Below are positions 8,597 through 17,007 of a stretch of DNA of 64,000 nucleotides, piece after piece. The position numbers and the translations under genes are program-made. The notes beneath the pieces were generated by a model, which was not told the origin of the DNA, did not search any database, and worked only from the letters and a program-made list of their open reading frames with translations. This DNA comes from Onstottus_A sp036505875 (GTDB taxonomy: Bacteria > Acidobacteriota > Blastocatellia > UBA7656), in assembly GCA_036505875.1 (NCBI GenBank), contig DASXSR010000324.1, forward strand, positions 1 through 64,000, given 5' to 3'. Position 1 is the first letter of the stretch; the number at the start of each line of letters is the position of its first letter.

Positions 8597-8930
8597 TTAT
8601 TTTCTCGCACGCTTTAGAAGTTCTAGTATCTCGGTCGGACCGGAACCTTGACCGCCACCAGAAAGTAGGGAGACAGCCTGAAAGCCGTCCACAACGTAGC
8701 CTTGTTCAGCAAGCCTGTTAATCTGAGTGTCCACAAAACCCATATAGGACCTAGTGCCATAAACAAACTTGTGTTCCCATATCACTCCCAGATTAGTCGA
8801 AGCCGCTTGCTGCCGCGGCGTCAAGACGGCTGAACTCTGACGCACATGGGCTGAAAGCAAGTCAGGACCCAAGGCAGTTACTCCACGGCAGAACTCCAAC
8901 AGTAAGAAGCGTAAGGTGTTTCTTTGTCAT
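8597..8930 (-). pseudogene. Small exported protein gene, apparently frameshifted
   Basis: An ATG at 8930 has an excellent Shine-Dalgarno (GAGGAGG, 8 bp upstream) and begins a signal-peptide-like sequence, MTKKHLTLLTVGVL, but this frame stops after 22 codons at 8862. A second frame, open to 8597, continues with a credible mature protein (ALGPDLLSAHVRQ, then a YGTRSYMGFVDTQINRLAEQGY segment) but has no ATG or ribosome site of its own, only a TTG. A single-base indel between about 8865 and 8890 would join them into a protein of about 110 residues. The function is unknown. It could be a real mutation or an assembly error. Confidence 0.55.
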
Positions 8931-8972
8931 ACTCGGAACCTCCTCGTTCTGTTCGTAGTCAGTCGATCACAT

Positions 8973-9503
8973 CTAGTGCGAAGTTAGATTACACCTAATG
9001 GTACTTTGACCGGCGCTCTTGGATTCGACTAATTCGTGAAACTTTTTTCGTGCCTTCACGTGCAAGTCATCCCACTCGAGCATCCACCACCACGGCGCGC
9101 TCTCCTGTCGCGCTACGAAGTTTGAAACCTGATCCCACGTTACGAGTCCCAGCCGCTCGACAAAGTATCTCGGAAGAAGCAGCGGCGAGAAGCCAACTTG
9201 CATCCAGTCGAGCAGCCCATCGCCGCCCGAGGTCAAGAAGTCTGATGTGTTTCCGTAGACGACACGATGAGGTTTATGTTCATCCAGGAAGCGACGTACC
9301 GAGGGGAGCACTTCGCTTCGGAGCCAGTTGGCGCTGTCAGTCTCGAACGGCGTCCAATAGTCTCTTGCCGCAAGAACTGAATCGACGGACACAGGCTCGC
9401 CTCGCCTCACCACGCCGCGTTCTTCGAGCCACCACACTGCCCATCGGTATCCGGCGTCGACGTAGACCTTGCATTCGGTGCATGCGAAATAGATGTTGGA
9501 CAT
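8973..9503 (-). CDS. Hypothetical protein with N-terminal CxxC
   Basis: 176 residues of an unrecognised family. It starts MSNIYFACTECKVYVDAG, so a short Cys-x-x-Cys element sits at residues 8-11, but a second Cys pair was not seen. The rest is rich in Trp and aromatic residues (WAVWWLEERG, WWWMLEWDD). No signal peptide is present, so it is probably cytoplasmic. GAGGT lies 5 bp before the ATG. It follows the outer-membrane gene at 9515-10090 by 11 bp and is probably co-transcribed with it. Confidence 0.65.
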   Translation of the reverse strand: MSNIYFACTECKVYVDAGYRWAVWWLEERGVVRRGEPVSVDSVLAARDYWTPFETDSANWLRSEVLPSVRRFLDEHKPHRVVYGNTSDFLTSGGDGLLDWMQVGFSPLLLPRYFVERLGLVTWDQVSNFVARQESAPWWWMLEWDDLHVKARKKFHELVESKSAGQSTIRCNLTSH

Positions 9504-9514
9504 CGGTGACCTCG

Positions 9515-10090
9515 TCAGACTTTTCCAAAGCGCAAGACTATGCCGCAGGAGAATCGGTACTGCCTGGTCGAATAACTCTCCTGCAGAAAGGTCTGCGAAT
9601 AGTCAGGAACTTTGGTGTGAAAGATCAGGTCGAACTGAGCGATTCGCAACGCAATGTTTCTCGTCAACACGATATCGGCGCCGCCGCCACCGGGCGCGAA
9701 GGTGAACCACACGCGTTGTTTTGGGGCGATTTCTTGATCGCGAAAAAGCGGCGGATGTCCAAACGATACTCCGTACAACGTGTGCGCGAACAAGACAAGT
9801 CTTCCAATCTGAAGCGAGGTCCGGAATCCAGCCATAGCGACATTGGTTTTAGTCGTCGCTTCACCAAGCGATCCACGGTGAGAACTGAAATCCGCGACGA
9901 GGTCGACCCAGCCTAGCGCTGAATTCACCGTGACCATGGCGTGCCAGCCATTGGCTGTGAGATTTTCATCAGGGAGCCGGACTCGCGTGTAAGACACACC
10001 GCCGAACACCTCAACTTTGGGCCTGTCCTGCGCGTGGATCTTCGGCGAGAGAAGCAGCGACAATCCCACAAGGACGATCAAATTTGTCAT
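9515..10090 (-). CDS. Outer-membrane beta-barrel protein (OmpA/OprF-like barrel)
   Basis: 191 residues with a clear signal peptide (MTNLIVLVGLSLLLS, cleavage after IHAQ). The mature part is a series of alternating amphipathic strands separated by short polar turns (VEVFGGVSYTRVRL, WVDLVADFSSHRG, YRFSCGIVLRFGKV) and ends in a strand, the signature of an 8-stranded barrel. No periplasmic domain follows. The ligand or role is unknown. It heads a likely two-gene unit with the hypothetical gene at 8973. Confidence 0.75.
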   Translation of the reverse strand: MTNLIVLVGLSLLLSPKIHAQDRPKVEVFGGVSYTRVRLPDENLTANGWHAMVTVNSALGWVDLVADFSSHRGSLGEATTKTNVAMAGFRTSLQIGRLVLFAHTLYGVSFGHPPLFRDQEIAPKQRVWFTFAPGGGGADIVLTRNIALRIAQFDLIFHTKVPDYSQTFLQESYSTRQYRFSCGIVLRFGKV

Positions 10091-10226
10091 TCCCGGTCAC
10101 CTCCGTTCTGACTGCGGGTCAAAAGATGAACGACAGACCGAGTTGTCCACTGATCCAGCCTTCGCGGTCGCGTTGATAGTAGCTTTGTCATGGGGATCTC
10201 CCTGGTTAATGAGGCGGTTGTTTCTT

Positions 10227-10256
10227 TTGCTTGCGCGACTGCGACTCAGCTAAAAT
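10227..10256 (+). promoter_or_regulatory. Candidate promoter of the winged-helix TPR regulator
   Basis: TTGCTT, 18 bp, TAAAAT. The start site would lie near 10263, about 125 nt before the ATG at 10387, leaving room for leader regulation. The -35 box is poor. Confidence 0.35.
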
Positions 10257-10386
10257 GTGCGCGTCGTCGAGACCGCCCGAATCTGATTCGCCACTTCGAA
10301 TCGAGCACACGATACCGAGCGTTCGGTTCGGAAGTCCTCAGAACGGGCTCAATTTTCCATCAAAGAGGTTTCTCAAAGGCAACCTT

Positions 10387-12252
10387 ATGGGCGAGCAGGC
10401 GAAGCATTTCTACGAGTTTGGCCGCTTCCGCGTAAGCGCCGCCCAACGACTGCTCTTCCGCGACGAGGAAGTCGTCCCGCTCACGCCTAAGGTGTTCGAT
10501 ATCCTGCTCACGCTAATTGAGAGCAGCGGCCAGGTGATCTCAAAGGACAGTCTAATGAAGAAAGTCTGGCCGGATACTTTTGTAGAAGAAGGAAACCTCA
10601 CGCAAAACATCTCGCTGTTGAGGAAAGCCCTGGGCGAAGGGCAGAACGGGAACCAGTACATCGAAACGGTTGCCAGACGAGGATACCGATTCGTGGCGCC
10701 CGTGCGTGAGTTGAGCGATGCCGCAAACGGTGAGCCGAGCTCTGCAACTGGTTCGATAGCAAGCCGTGGACGGAGTGTCCGCCGAGCGGCCAGTTGGAAC
10801 AGCCGCCGCGTTGCGTTCGTGACGCTAATCGCGCTTCTTGCGACGGCACCCGCCCTTATTTATTTCACACGAGGCAAAACGGTTGACGGTGGCAGTGCGT
10901 TAATCGAATCGATAGCAGTGCTTCCCTTCGTCAACGAAACTCCGGACACGGATGCCGAGTATTTCAGCGATGAGATCACCGAAAGCCTGATCAACAGTCT
11001 CTCGCAACTCCCCAAGCTTCGAGTTGTACCTCGCAGCGTAGTCCTAAACTACAAGAACCAGGCGGCGGATCCTCGCAAGATCGCGCGAGAGCTGAACGTT
11101 CGCGCGGTGCTCACCGGAAGAGTTCATCGGCGAGGCGACAACCTGAGCATACAGGCTGAGTTGATCGACGTAGCTAACATCTCGCAGGTGTGGGGTCAGC
11201 ACTACGATCGTAGGGTGTCGGACATTTTGCTCGTGCAGGAGGATATCTCGCGGGATATCTTCGAGAATTTGCGGCTCAAGCTGAGCGTCGAAGAGAAGAA
11301 ACAAGTCGAGGCTTTCAGCCTATATCTGAAAGGCCGCAACTACTGGAACAAGCGAACCGAAGACGGTCTTCTGCAAGGCATAGAGTATTTCCGAAAAGCG
11401 ATTGAGGCAGACAAGAGCTACGCTCCCGCATACGCCGGGCTGGCGGACTGTTACAACATGCTCGTGGTCTATGGGATCAACCAGCCGAAAGAAGCGTTCC
11501 CAAAGGCCAAGGAGGCTGCGACGCAGGCGCTGAAGATTGACGATACGCTGGCCGAGGCGCACACGTCGCTTGCGTTCATCAAGCATCGCTGGGATTGGCA
11601 GCGCGCGGAAGCTGAGCGAGAGTTTCAGCTTGCTATCAGTTACAAACCATCTTATGCGCCGGCCCATCAATGGTACAGCTCGTACCTTGTTGCGATGGGC
11701 AGATTCGACGAGGCGATCGCGGAAGCGAAGCGCGCCGAGGAGCTCGAACCGCTTTCATTTATCAGCAACTCACACCTCGGCTGGATTCTCTATCTTGCAG
11801 GTCGCAACGAAGAGGCGATCCAGCATTGCAAGAGACTGCTCGATGTCGATCCGAATTTCTTCCCCGCGCGGCGATACCTTGGACTCTGCTACGAGCAAAA
11901 TGGAATGTATAAGGAAGCGATCGCCGAGTTTCAACAAGGCGCTAAGCTGTCGGGCAGCCCATTGATGCTCTCGCTTTTGGGTCACGCTTACGCGGCGTCG
12001 GGAAACAGAGCGGAGGCGTTGCGAGTACTGACGGAGCTTGATCGACAAAAACAGCTATACGTATCGCCGTACACGATTGCGACTATCTATGCCGGGCTCG
12101 GCGACAGGGATACCGCGTTCAAATGGTTGGAGAAGGCGTTCGAGGATCGCGACATCTGGTTGATGAACTTGAAAGTGGACCCGTTACTTAGACCGCTTGT
12201 ATCGGATCACAGGTTTGAAACTCTCTTGAAGCGCGTCGGCATGGCCCCTTGA
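10387..12252 (+). CDS. Winged-helix / membrane / TolB-like / TPR one-component regulator
   Basis: 621 residues. An OmpR/CadC-type winged-helix DNA-binding domain spans about 8-105 (LTPKVFDILLTLIE, then ETVARRGYRFVAPV at its end). A single transmembrane helix follows at about 140-163. Next is a TolB/FlgO-like domain (SIAVLPFVNETPDTDAEYFS) at about 175-285, then at least eight TPR units to the C-terminus. This layout is common in Acidobacteria and is read as a CadC-like regulator that senses outside the cytoplasm and binds DNA inside. ATG at 10387 is chosen over one 52 codons upstream because the domain starts right after it and AAAGG precedes it. Targets are unknown. Confidence 0.88.
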   Translation: MGEQAKHFYEFGRFRVSAAQRLLFRDEEVVPLTPKVFDILLTLIESSGQVISKDSLMKKVWPDTFVEEGNLTQNISLLRKALGEGQNGNQYIETVARRGYRFVAPVRELSDAANGEPSSATGSIASRGRSVRRAASWNSRRVAFVTLIALLATAPALIYFTRGKTVDGGSALIESIAVLPFVNETPDTDAEYFSDEITESLINSLSQLPKLRVVPRSVVLNYKNQAADPRKIARELNVRAVLTGRVHRRGDNLSIQAELIDVANISQVWGQHYDRRVSDILLVQEDISRDIFENLRLKLSVEEKKQVEAFSLYLKGRNYWNKRTEDGLLQGIEYFRKAIEADKSYAPAYAGLADCYNMLVVYGINQPKEAFPKAKEAATQALKIDDTLAEAHTSLAFIKHRWDWQRAEAEREFQLAISYKPSYAPAHQWYSSYLVAMGRFDEAIAEAKRAEELEPLSFISNSHLGWILYLAGRNEEAIQHCKRLLDVDPNFFPARRYLGLCYEQNGMYKEAIAEFQQGAKLSGSPLMLSLLGHAYAASGNRAEALRVLTELDRQKQLYVSPYTIATIYAGLGDRDTAFKWLEKAFEDRDIWLMNLKVDPLLRPLVSDHRFETLLKRVGMAP

Positions 12253-12289
12253 GTCGATAGAGCGTGTCGGAAATCAATTCGGAGAAAAC

Positions 12290-12487
12290 ATGGAAAACAA
12301 CGGAAGGCAGCGATCAAAGGCGCAGATTCTGCTGATCGTCGTAGTCATCACGGTGCTCGGCGTTCTGGTGGCCGTTGCGGTTCAGGAACTCTTGTTCCGC
12401 AAGACGATAGTCGCGGTTACGAGCGCTGTTGGAGTCGTAACCGGGATGGTCGCAGCGACTCAGTTGATGCGCAAGTCTCAGAAATAA
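12290..12487 (+). CDS. Small two-helix membrane protein
   Basis: 65 residues: a short basic start, helix 1 (AQILLIVVVITVLGVLVAVA, residues 11-30), a short loop with Arg-Lys, helix 2 (VAVTSAVGVVTGMVAATQ, about 42-59) and a basic tail. A GGAG site lies 6 bp before the ATG. It sits 37 bp after the winged-helix regulator and may be co-transcribed with it. No family was recognised. Confidence 0.65.
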   Translation: MENNGRQRSKAQILLIVVVITVLGVLVAVAVQELLFRKTIVAVTSAVGVVTGMVAATQLMRKSQK

Positions 12488-12496
12488 TCGACAAGC

Positions 12497-13660
12497 TTAA
12501 ATCGTCTCGATCAAGCGTGTGAGCAGGGCCGCGCGTCGAGGTATATCAGGGATGATGATGTGCTCATGCTCGGCGTGGGCGCCCGCGCCGTCCACTCCCA
12601 ACCCGTCGAGCACAGGGACGCCAAGCGCCGCAATGAAGTTTCCATCAGAGCCTCCGCCCACCGAGCCCTCCTGAAGATTGAGCCCAATTTCGGCAGCCAA
12701 TCGCTTTGCGCGCCCAAACAGCTCTCCGGCCTCGGTCGTCCGAACCAGCGGCGGACGATTTATTCCGCCGCGCACTTCGATGCGAGCGCCGTCAAGAACC
12801 GGCTGCAGATTCGCAAGCGCTTCAGTGATTCGATAGCCTTCGTCGACGGTCGCAAACCGCATGTCAATGAAAGCGTGAGCTTCCGCGGCGATCACATTTG
12901 AAAGCACTCCCCCTCGCGCGACGCCGACGTTGAGTGTTGTTCCGCGCGCGTAATCGTTCAGCTTGTTGATCGCCAGGACCTGATGCGCAAGCTCGGTAAT
13001 CGCGCTAACACCTGCTCGAGGATCGTTGCCGGCGTGAGCCGGGCGGCCGCGAATTATCAGCTCGAATTCGCCGACGCCTTTTCGCCCGGTCTTGACCGTC
13101 CCTCCAGGTATCGGCGGCTCGAGAACCAGCGCAGCGTGCGAACGACGTGCTTCGTCTTCGACAATATTGCGTGAAAAGTGGCTGCCGGTTTCTTCGTCGC
13201 AAGACATCAGCAACGTGACACGTCTCCGAGTACGCAGGCCGAGGTCTTTGATTGCTCGCATGGCAAAAGTGGCGAGCATCACGCCGGCCTTCATATCGAA
13301 GATGCCTGGTCCGAACGCCCGATCGCTTTCGACTTTGAAGGGACGGGTTGCGAGCGTGCCAAGAGGCCATACAGTATCCAGATGCCCAACGACGAGTAGC
13401 TGCTTGTCTTCCGCCGACGGTTTGTCAGGGCAGTCGAACCGCGCGACCAGCGTCGATCCGTAAGCGGGGTCGCTGAACAGTTCAATGGCCGCCCCATGCC
13501 GACCGAGCGCCTCACCGAGATTCTCGGCGATCCGTCGCGTGGCTTCGGGCTCGCGCGACATCGACTCTTGTTCGACCAACCAGCGGGCGAAACCGAGCAT
13601 CTCCGGAAGACGATCATCAAAATAAGACAATAGCGAAGGGACGCGAGGATCGTTTGTCAT
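12497..13660 (-). CDS. M20-family metallopeptidase (glutamate carboxypeptidase/CPG2-like)
   Basis: 387 residues, the usual M20A length. The dinuclear zinc site is visible: His93 and Asp95 in GHLDTVWPLG, bridging Asp122 in GIFDMKAG, catalytic Glu156 and Glu157 in CDEETGS, and a C-terminal His in GAGAHAEHEH. The lid domain begins near GEFELIIRGRPAHAG. It should hydrolyse C-terminal amide bonds of peptides or folate-like conjugates. The CPG2 branch prefers glutamate, but substrate assignment is inference. There is no signal peptide. AAAGGAG lies immediately before the ATG. Confidence 0.9.
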   Translation of the reverse strand: MTNDPRVPSLLSYFDDRLPEMLGFARWLVEQESMSREPEATRRIAENLGEALGRHGAAIELFSDPAYGSTLVARFDCPDKPSAEDKQLLVVGHLDTVWPLGTLATRPFKVESDRAFGPGIFDMKAGVMLATFAMRAIKDLGLRTRRRVTLLMSCDEETGSHFSRNIVEDEARRSHAALVLEPPIPGGTVKTGRKGVGEFELIIRGRPAHAGNDPRAGVSAITELAHQVLAINKLNDYARGTTLNVGVARGGVLSNVIAAEAHAFIDMRFATVDEGYRITEALANLQPVLDGARIEVRGGINRPPLVRTTEAGELFGRAKRLAAEIGLNLQEGSVGGGSDGNFIAALGVPVLDGLGVDGAGAHAEHEHIIIPDIPRRAALLTRLIETI

Positions 13661-13705
13661 CGCTCCTTTTTAGCAGAGCGTCTGGCACTCATGCCAGCAA
13701 TCGCT

Positions 13706-13775
13706 TGTCTGGGCGCAGCCGTCCTTGCCTGCTGGTTGGTGGCTATGGCAGCAGACAGGTCTGCGCTCCCAGGGA
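13706..13775. repeat. Imperfect palindrome, possible degraded REP-like element
   Basis: The left part (GGGCGCAGCC..TGCCTGCTGG) and the right part (GCAGCAGACAGGTCTGCGCTCCC) are imperfect reverse complements around a central GTTGGTGGCTATG. It fills the gap between the M20 peptidase and the redoxin gene. The arms differ in sequence from the palindrome at 7461. Confidence 0.4.
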
Positions 13776-14258
13776 CTACTTGTTTTGCAGCGCAGTGTCG
13801 ATAACAGAAGCGAGGTCGTTGACGAAGTCGGAATTAGGATTGAATCCGCCGCGAGGCCGGCCAACCGGGTTGCCCTGGCGGTCCAGAATGACGATGGTCG
13901 GAAGTTGGCCGCTCTTCCCGCTGAGACGCTTGAAGGCCGCTTGGCTTGTATCGCGCAATACCACAACCGACTTGGCTGCGCCGCAGGGGTCACCGGTGGG
14001 GCCAACGTTCACCCAGTAAATGCCAACGTCCTTTCCTTGGACCCGTTCAGCAAGCGTCTCGAGCGCCTTAAACCCGTCGCGGCACTGTGGGTCCTGAGGA
14101 CCGCTGAACATCAGCACGATCACCCTTCCGCGCAAGCTCGAAAGAGTGACGGTTTGTCCATTGGAGCCCGTGAAGCCGAAATCTTGCGCACTAGCAGAAA
14201 TTACGGCTAGCGCTATGATTGCAATCGCTACAACTATTCTCTTGACTCTGTTCACCAT
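13776..14258 (-). CDS. Exported thioredoxin-fold (AhpC/TlpA-like) protein with incomplete CxxC
   Basis: 160 residues with a signal peptide (VKRIVVAIAIIALAVISASA). The mature part has the redoxin core FTGSNGQTVTLSSLRGRVIV, LPTIVILDRQGN with the cis-Pro, and a C-terminal helix. Where thioredoxins have WCxxC this reads SGPQDPQC, so only the second Cys remains. Another Cys occurs at GDPCGAA. It is unlikely to be a standard disulfide reductase and may be a one-Cys redoxin or binding protein. ATG at 14258 is preferred over an earlier in-frame start because the signal peptide follows it directly. Confidence 0.8.
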   Translation of the reverse strand: MVNRVKRIVVAIAIIALAVISASAQDFGFTGSNGQTVTLSSLRGRVIVLMFSGPQDPQCRDGFKALETLAERVQGKDVGIYWVNVGPTGDPCGAAKSVVVLRDTSQAAFKRLSGKSGQLPTIVILDRQGNPVGRPRGGFNPNSDFVNDLASVIDTALQNK

Positions 14259-14376
14259 TGATACATCCCTCAACGCGAAAACCGTGACGAAGGTTAGATG
14301 CTGCTCGACGCCAAGTTGTTTCACGCTTGTTGTTCTCGATCAACTCTCAGTCTACCACAATCGAGTATATGTGCGC

Positions 14377-14405
14377 TTGGATGACTGCCGGGCTGACTCT
14401 ATAAT
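14377..14405 (+). promoter_or_regulatory. Strong promoter of the MocA-like gene; transcript nearly leaderless
   Basis: TTGGAT, 17 bp, TATAAT. The expected start is near 14412, only about 4 nt before the ATG at 14416. No Shine-Dalgarno sequence is visible, which fits leaderless translation. Confidence 0.65.
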
Positions 14406-14415
14406 CTGCTCGATT

Positions 14416-15003
14416 ATGGTTTCAGCAGTGCTTTTGGCCGCGGGCGAGTCGCGCCGAATGGGAGAGTTCAAACAGTTGCTCCTCTTCGGCGACAAGACTT
14501 TCGTCGAAACCTGTGCCGTCAACCTGCTTGAATCTCACGTCAGTGAAGTCATCATTGTGACCGGCCATCGCGATCCGGACGTCAGACGCGCAGTCGGCAA
14601 TCGTCCTGTCAGATTCGTACATAACTCTGACTATCAGTCTGGCATGGCTTCATCGATCAAGCGCGGCGTAGAAGCAGTTTCGCAGGACTCGCAAGCTTGC
14701 ATAATCGCACTTGTTGATCAGCCGCAGGTGGGCGCCGGCGTCATCAACCGGTTGATCCAAACATACGAACGGCTGTCACACCCCCTCATTGTCATTCCAT
14801 CTTACGAAGGAAAGAACGGTCATCCGATCCTTTTCGATATCAGTCTTCGAAAAGAAATTCTCGATATGGATTCCGAACAGGGATTGCGGCAGGTGGTTCA
14901 CGCGCACGCAAACCTGATCGCGCGGGTCGAAGTTTCAAGCCCGGCGGTGCTCGAAGATTGCGATTTGCCGGAAGACTATCAGCGAATGCTGGATAGGACG
15001 TGA
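14416..15003 (+). CDS. MocA/MobA-type nucleotidyltransferase
   Basis: 195 residues beginning MVSAVLLAAGESRRMGEFKQ, the nucleotide-binding signature LAAGxSxRMGxxK of CTP:molybdopterin cytidylyltransferase (MocA) and related enzymes. Later motifs fit too: the acidic DQP in LVDQPQVG and GHPILFD. These enzymes attach CMP or GMP to molybdopterin. No molybdenum enzyme is nearby, so the exact nucleotide is open. ATG 14416 is preferred over upstream in-frame starts because the conserved motif begins at residue 3 and the promoter ends just before it. Confidence 0.85.
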   Translation: MVSAVLLAAGESRRMGEFKQLLLFGDKTFVETCAVNLLESHVSEVIIVTGHRDPDVRRAVGNRPVRFVHNSDYQSGMASSIKRGVEAVSQDSQACIIALVDQPQVGAGVINRLIQTYERLSHPLIVIPSYEGKNGHPILFDISLRKEILDMDSEQGLRQVVHAHANLIARVEVSSPAVLEDCDLPEDYQRMLDRT

Positions 15004-15061
15004 GGAAGCCGGGGTGGTTACAAGCTGCTCACCACTTATTACCCATCGGCTACGCTGTGAC

Positions 15062-15097
15062 CAAGAAAGAAAAGAAGGCCCTCAGGTCGAGGACCTT
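15062..15097 (-). terminator. Intrinsic terminator of the zinc-ribbon gene
   Basis: AAGGTCCTC and GAGGGCCTT (9 bp, one mismatch, 5-base loop) followed on the minus strand by a T-rich tract (complement of 15062-15074). It lies 26 bp past the stop of the gene at 15123. Confidence 0.6.
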
Positions 15098-15122
15098 CTC
15101 GCTACTTCACTCGTGCAGATCT

Positions 15123-15476
15123 CTAAACGGCTATTCTTTCAGATCGCGAGGCGAACGGAATGACACGGGCCTGGCGGCGTGCGAAATGCGCTTCTCTCAG
15201 ACGCGCAGCTCTCAACACCGCGCTGTTTGCGGCGACCGATGACGCAAGCAGATAGCTACGACCGCCGCATTGCGAGCAGTTACCGCGCCGATCCAAATAA
15301 GTTCTGATCGCGTGCTCTCCTTCGCCCGAACAGTTGCCGCAGATTATTTGAACTCCAACCGTCAGCAAGGCTGTACGCGGCTCGTTCAACTGCGACGGAT
15401 CAGCGTTCCGTCCTCTCATCAAAACAATACATGCCAAGGTAACCGCAACCGTTATCGCTGCAATGATCGTCAGCAT
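15123..15476 (-). CDS. Small membrane protein with zinc-ribbon-like CxxC pairs
   Basis: 117 residues. An N-terminal helix (MLTIIAAITVAVTLACIVLM) is a membrane anchor. It is followed by a four-Cys element, CGNC at about 46-49 and CSQC at about 67-70, spaced like a zinc ribbon, and a basic C-terminus. GAGGAG lies 6 bp before the ATG, and a terminator follows the stop, so this is probably a true gene. The family is unrecognised. Confidence 0.65.
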   Translation of the reverse strand: MLTIIAAITVAVTLACIVLMRGRNADPSQLNEPRTALLTVGVQIICGNCSGEGEHAIRTYLDRRGNCSQCGGRSYLLASSVAANSAVLRAARLREAHFARRQARVIPFASRSERIAV

Positions 15477-15815
15477 AGTTTCTCCTCGAAGCTGTACTCT
15501 AAGTCCTTATCAATCCCACGTTTCAGTATCGACTACCTACCATACGAGCAAAACCGAAGCAAAAGATCGATAATCGGGTTCCAGCAATGCTCGTGCCAAT
15601 CTCTTTGGGGGCAGCAGCACCATTAAGAGAAATGTGATCCCGTATTGGGCAGCGAATTAGAAAGCGTCTGATGGTTGGGATTTAGGGACTAGTGGGATAG
15701 ATTTGCACTCGGCCGGTACAAAGCTGCGCATCGGAAATTTCAAATCGACCGCGTTGCTTTATACTTTCGAAGCCGGTTGCGATGCCCTTATCAATTGGCT
15801 TTCGACTTGTGATTC
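15477..15815. other. Intergenic stretch without recognised feature
   Basis: About 340 bp between two minus-strand genes. Open frames here are short, lack ribosome sites and have no recognisable protein. No repeat or strong promoter was seen. Confidence 0.5.
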
Positions 15816-16091
15816 TCAAGCACGCCGGCCTGTTATGGCGCGCCATAACAGAAGAACTAAGACCGCCCCGACTACCGCCAGCAAGAAGTGAAGCAACCGA
15901 TGGGGATGAGTGTAGCTCGTTGCAGTTGTAGGCCAGATCATGCTTCCTATCAATCCTCCGACTATCGACCCTACAATTCCGAGCAGCGAGGTGGCGAAAC
16001 AACCCATTGGATCGCGACCGGGCACCAGAAAGCGCGCAATCGCGCCGACGATGAGACCGATTATCAGCGCGCCGATTATGGAAGTGAGCAT
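15816..16091 (-). CDS. GlsB/YeaQ/YmgE-family membrane protein
   Basis: 91 residues with three hydrophobic segments. The N-terminal part, IIGALIIGLIVGAIARFLVP with GRDPMGCFATSLLGIVG, is the transglycosylase-associated (GlsB/YeaQ/YmgE) signature. Members are small inner-membrane proteins often induced by general stress, with unknown biochemistry. AAAGGAGGGG lies 5 bp before the ATG. The third helix (LLHFLLAVVGAVLVLLLW) is C-terminal. Confidence 0.9.
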   Translation of the reverse strand: MLTSIIGALIIGLIVGAIARFLVPGRDPMGCFATSLLGIVGSIVGGLIGSMIWPTTATSYTHPHRLLHFLLAVVGAVLVLLLWRAITGRRA

Positions 16092-16398
16092 GTGGTCCCC
16101 TCCTTTGCCTGACGATGTTATCCGGCGCTTGCTGTGGTGTCAATCGAGATCAGGCCGCGTCGCGGCTGATTTTCGCACAATCAAGAAGCTCTCTCCCCCC
16201 TCTGAGATCCGCAAAAGAAGCTTGGAGCAGTTAAATCCTCAGGCGCCGGCCGAGCCGTAGCGTGGAGGATAGAAATCTGCCCGAGATTCGATCACGTCAG
16301 GGATTATTGTCAACGCAAACGCGCGTTTGTTACCATTCTTGACTAGCTGACGAGGTTTACAGCTACAGCTCCCGTGCCCATAACCGGAGGAATCATCC
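16092..16398. other. Divergent intergenic region
   Basis: About 300 bp between the GlsB-like gene (minus) and the pseudopilin-like gene (plus). GGAGGA at 16386-16391 is the ribosome site for the GTG at 16399. A TTGACT at 16339 could be a -35 box, but the matching -10 is poor. Nothing else was recognised. Confidence 0.4.
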
Positions 16399-17007
16399 GT
16401 GAAACTTATCTGGCGTTCGCTGCTAGCGATCGCGGTGACGCTGTCATTCATAGCAGTCGTCGCCTTCGCCCGAGAGCTTGGCGCGCGTGAGGCTCGCGAA
16501 AAAATCGCGCAAGCGTTAGGCTTCGACAAGCCTGATCGCGTCCACATAAAACACATCAGCCACGGTCCCGGTAGCGAGGCAATCGTCGAGGCTCAGTTCG
16601 ATGCTGCTTTCAGATTCACAACTGACAAAGACGGCAAGTGGCAAGCGGTTGAGGTTCGCACCGCTGACCGTCAGTGGGAGTCGATCGAGCTTATTCAGAC
16701 TGCGATACAAAAAGAGAAGGCCTTGAGAACAACCGCAGAGCTTCGAACGATAGCCACTGCGCTCGAAGCCTATCGCCGTGAAACCGGTTCGTACGTGAAA
16801 GCCGAGACCGGAGCGGCGCTGATCGATCAGCTTACCCCGCGCTACATGAATACAATCCTCAGGCTTGATGCCTGGTCGCATGAGTTGGATTACAGGGGCA
16901 CCCCCGCCAGCTATCGGCTGGCCAGCTCGGGAGCGGATGGGAAGAGCGGCACTGAGGACGACATCGTATTCGAGAACGGCCGGCTGACAAAAGGGGCGAA
17001 AGAGTGA
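16399..17007 (+). CDS. Membrane-anchored protein with GspG-like (type II pseudopilin) C-terminal domain
   Basis: 202 residues from a GTG with GGAGGA 7 bp upstream. A signal anchor (SLLAIAVTLSFIAVVAFA) opens the protein. Residues 30-105 form an unassigned domain. From about 107 the sequence has the look of a major pseudopilin: LRTIATALEAYRRETGSYV, LDAWSHELDYRGTP, and a Ca-site-like tail SSGADGKSGTEDD. The type IV prepilin cleavage motif is not at the N-terminus, so the GspG fold seems to have been reused here. It is translationally coupled to the next gene (GTGA overlap). Confidence 0.75.
   Translation: MKLIWRSLLAIAVTLSFIAVVAFARELGAREAREKIAQALGFDKPDRVHIKHISHGPGSEAIVEAQFDAAFRFTTDKDGKWQAVEVRTADRQWESIELIQTAIQKEKALRTTAELRTIATALEAYRRETGSYVKAETGAALIDQLTPRYMNTILRLDAWSHELDYRGTPASYRLASSGADGKSGTEDDIVFENGRLTKGAKE

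Noticed and set aside
10231..10386. Upstream start of the winged-helix regulator
   Set aside because: 52 extra residues without resemblance to the family. The conserved domain begins directly after ATG 10387.
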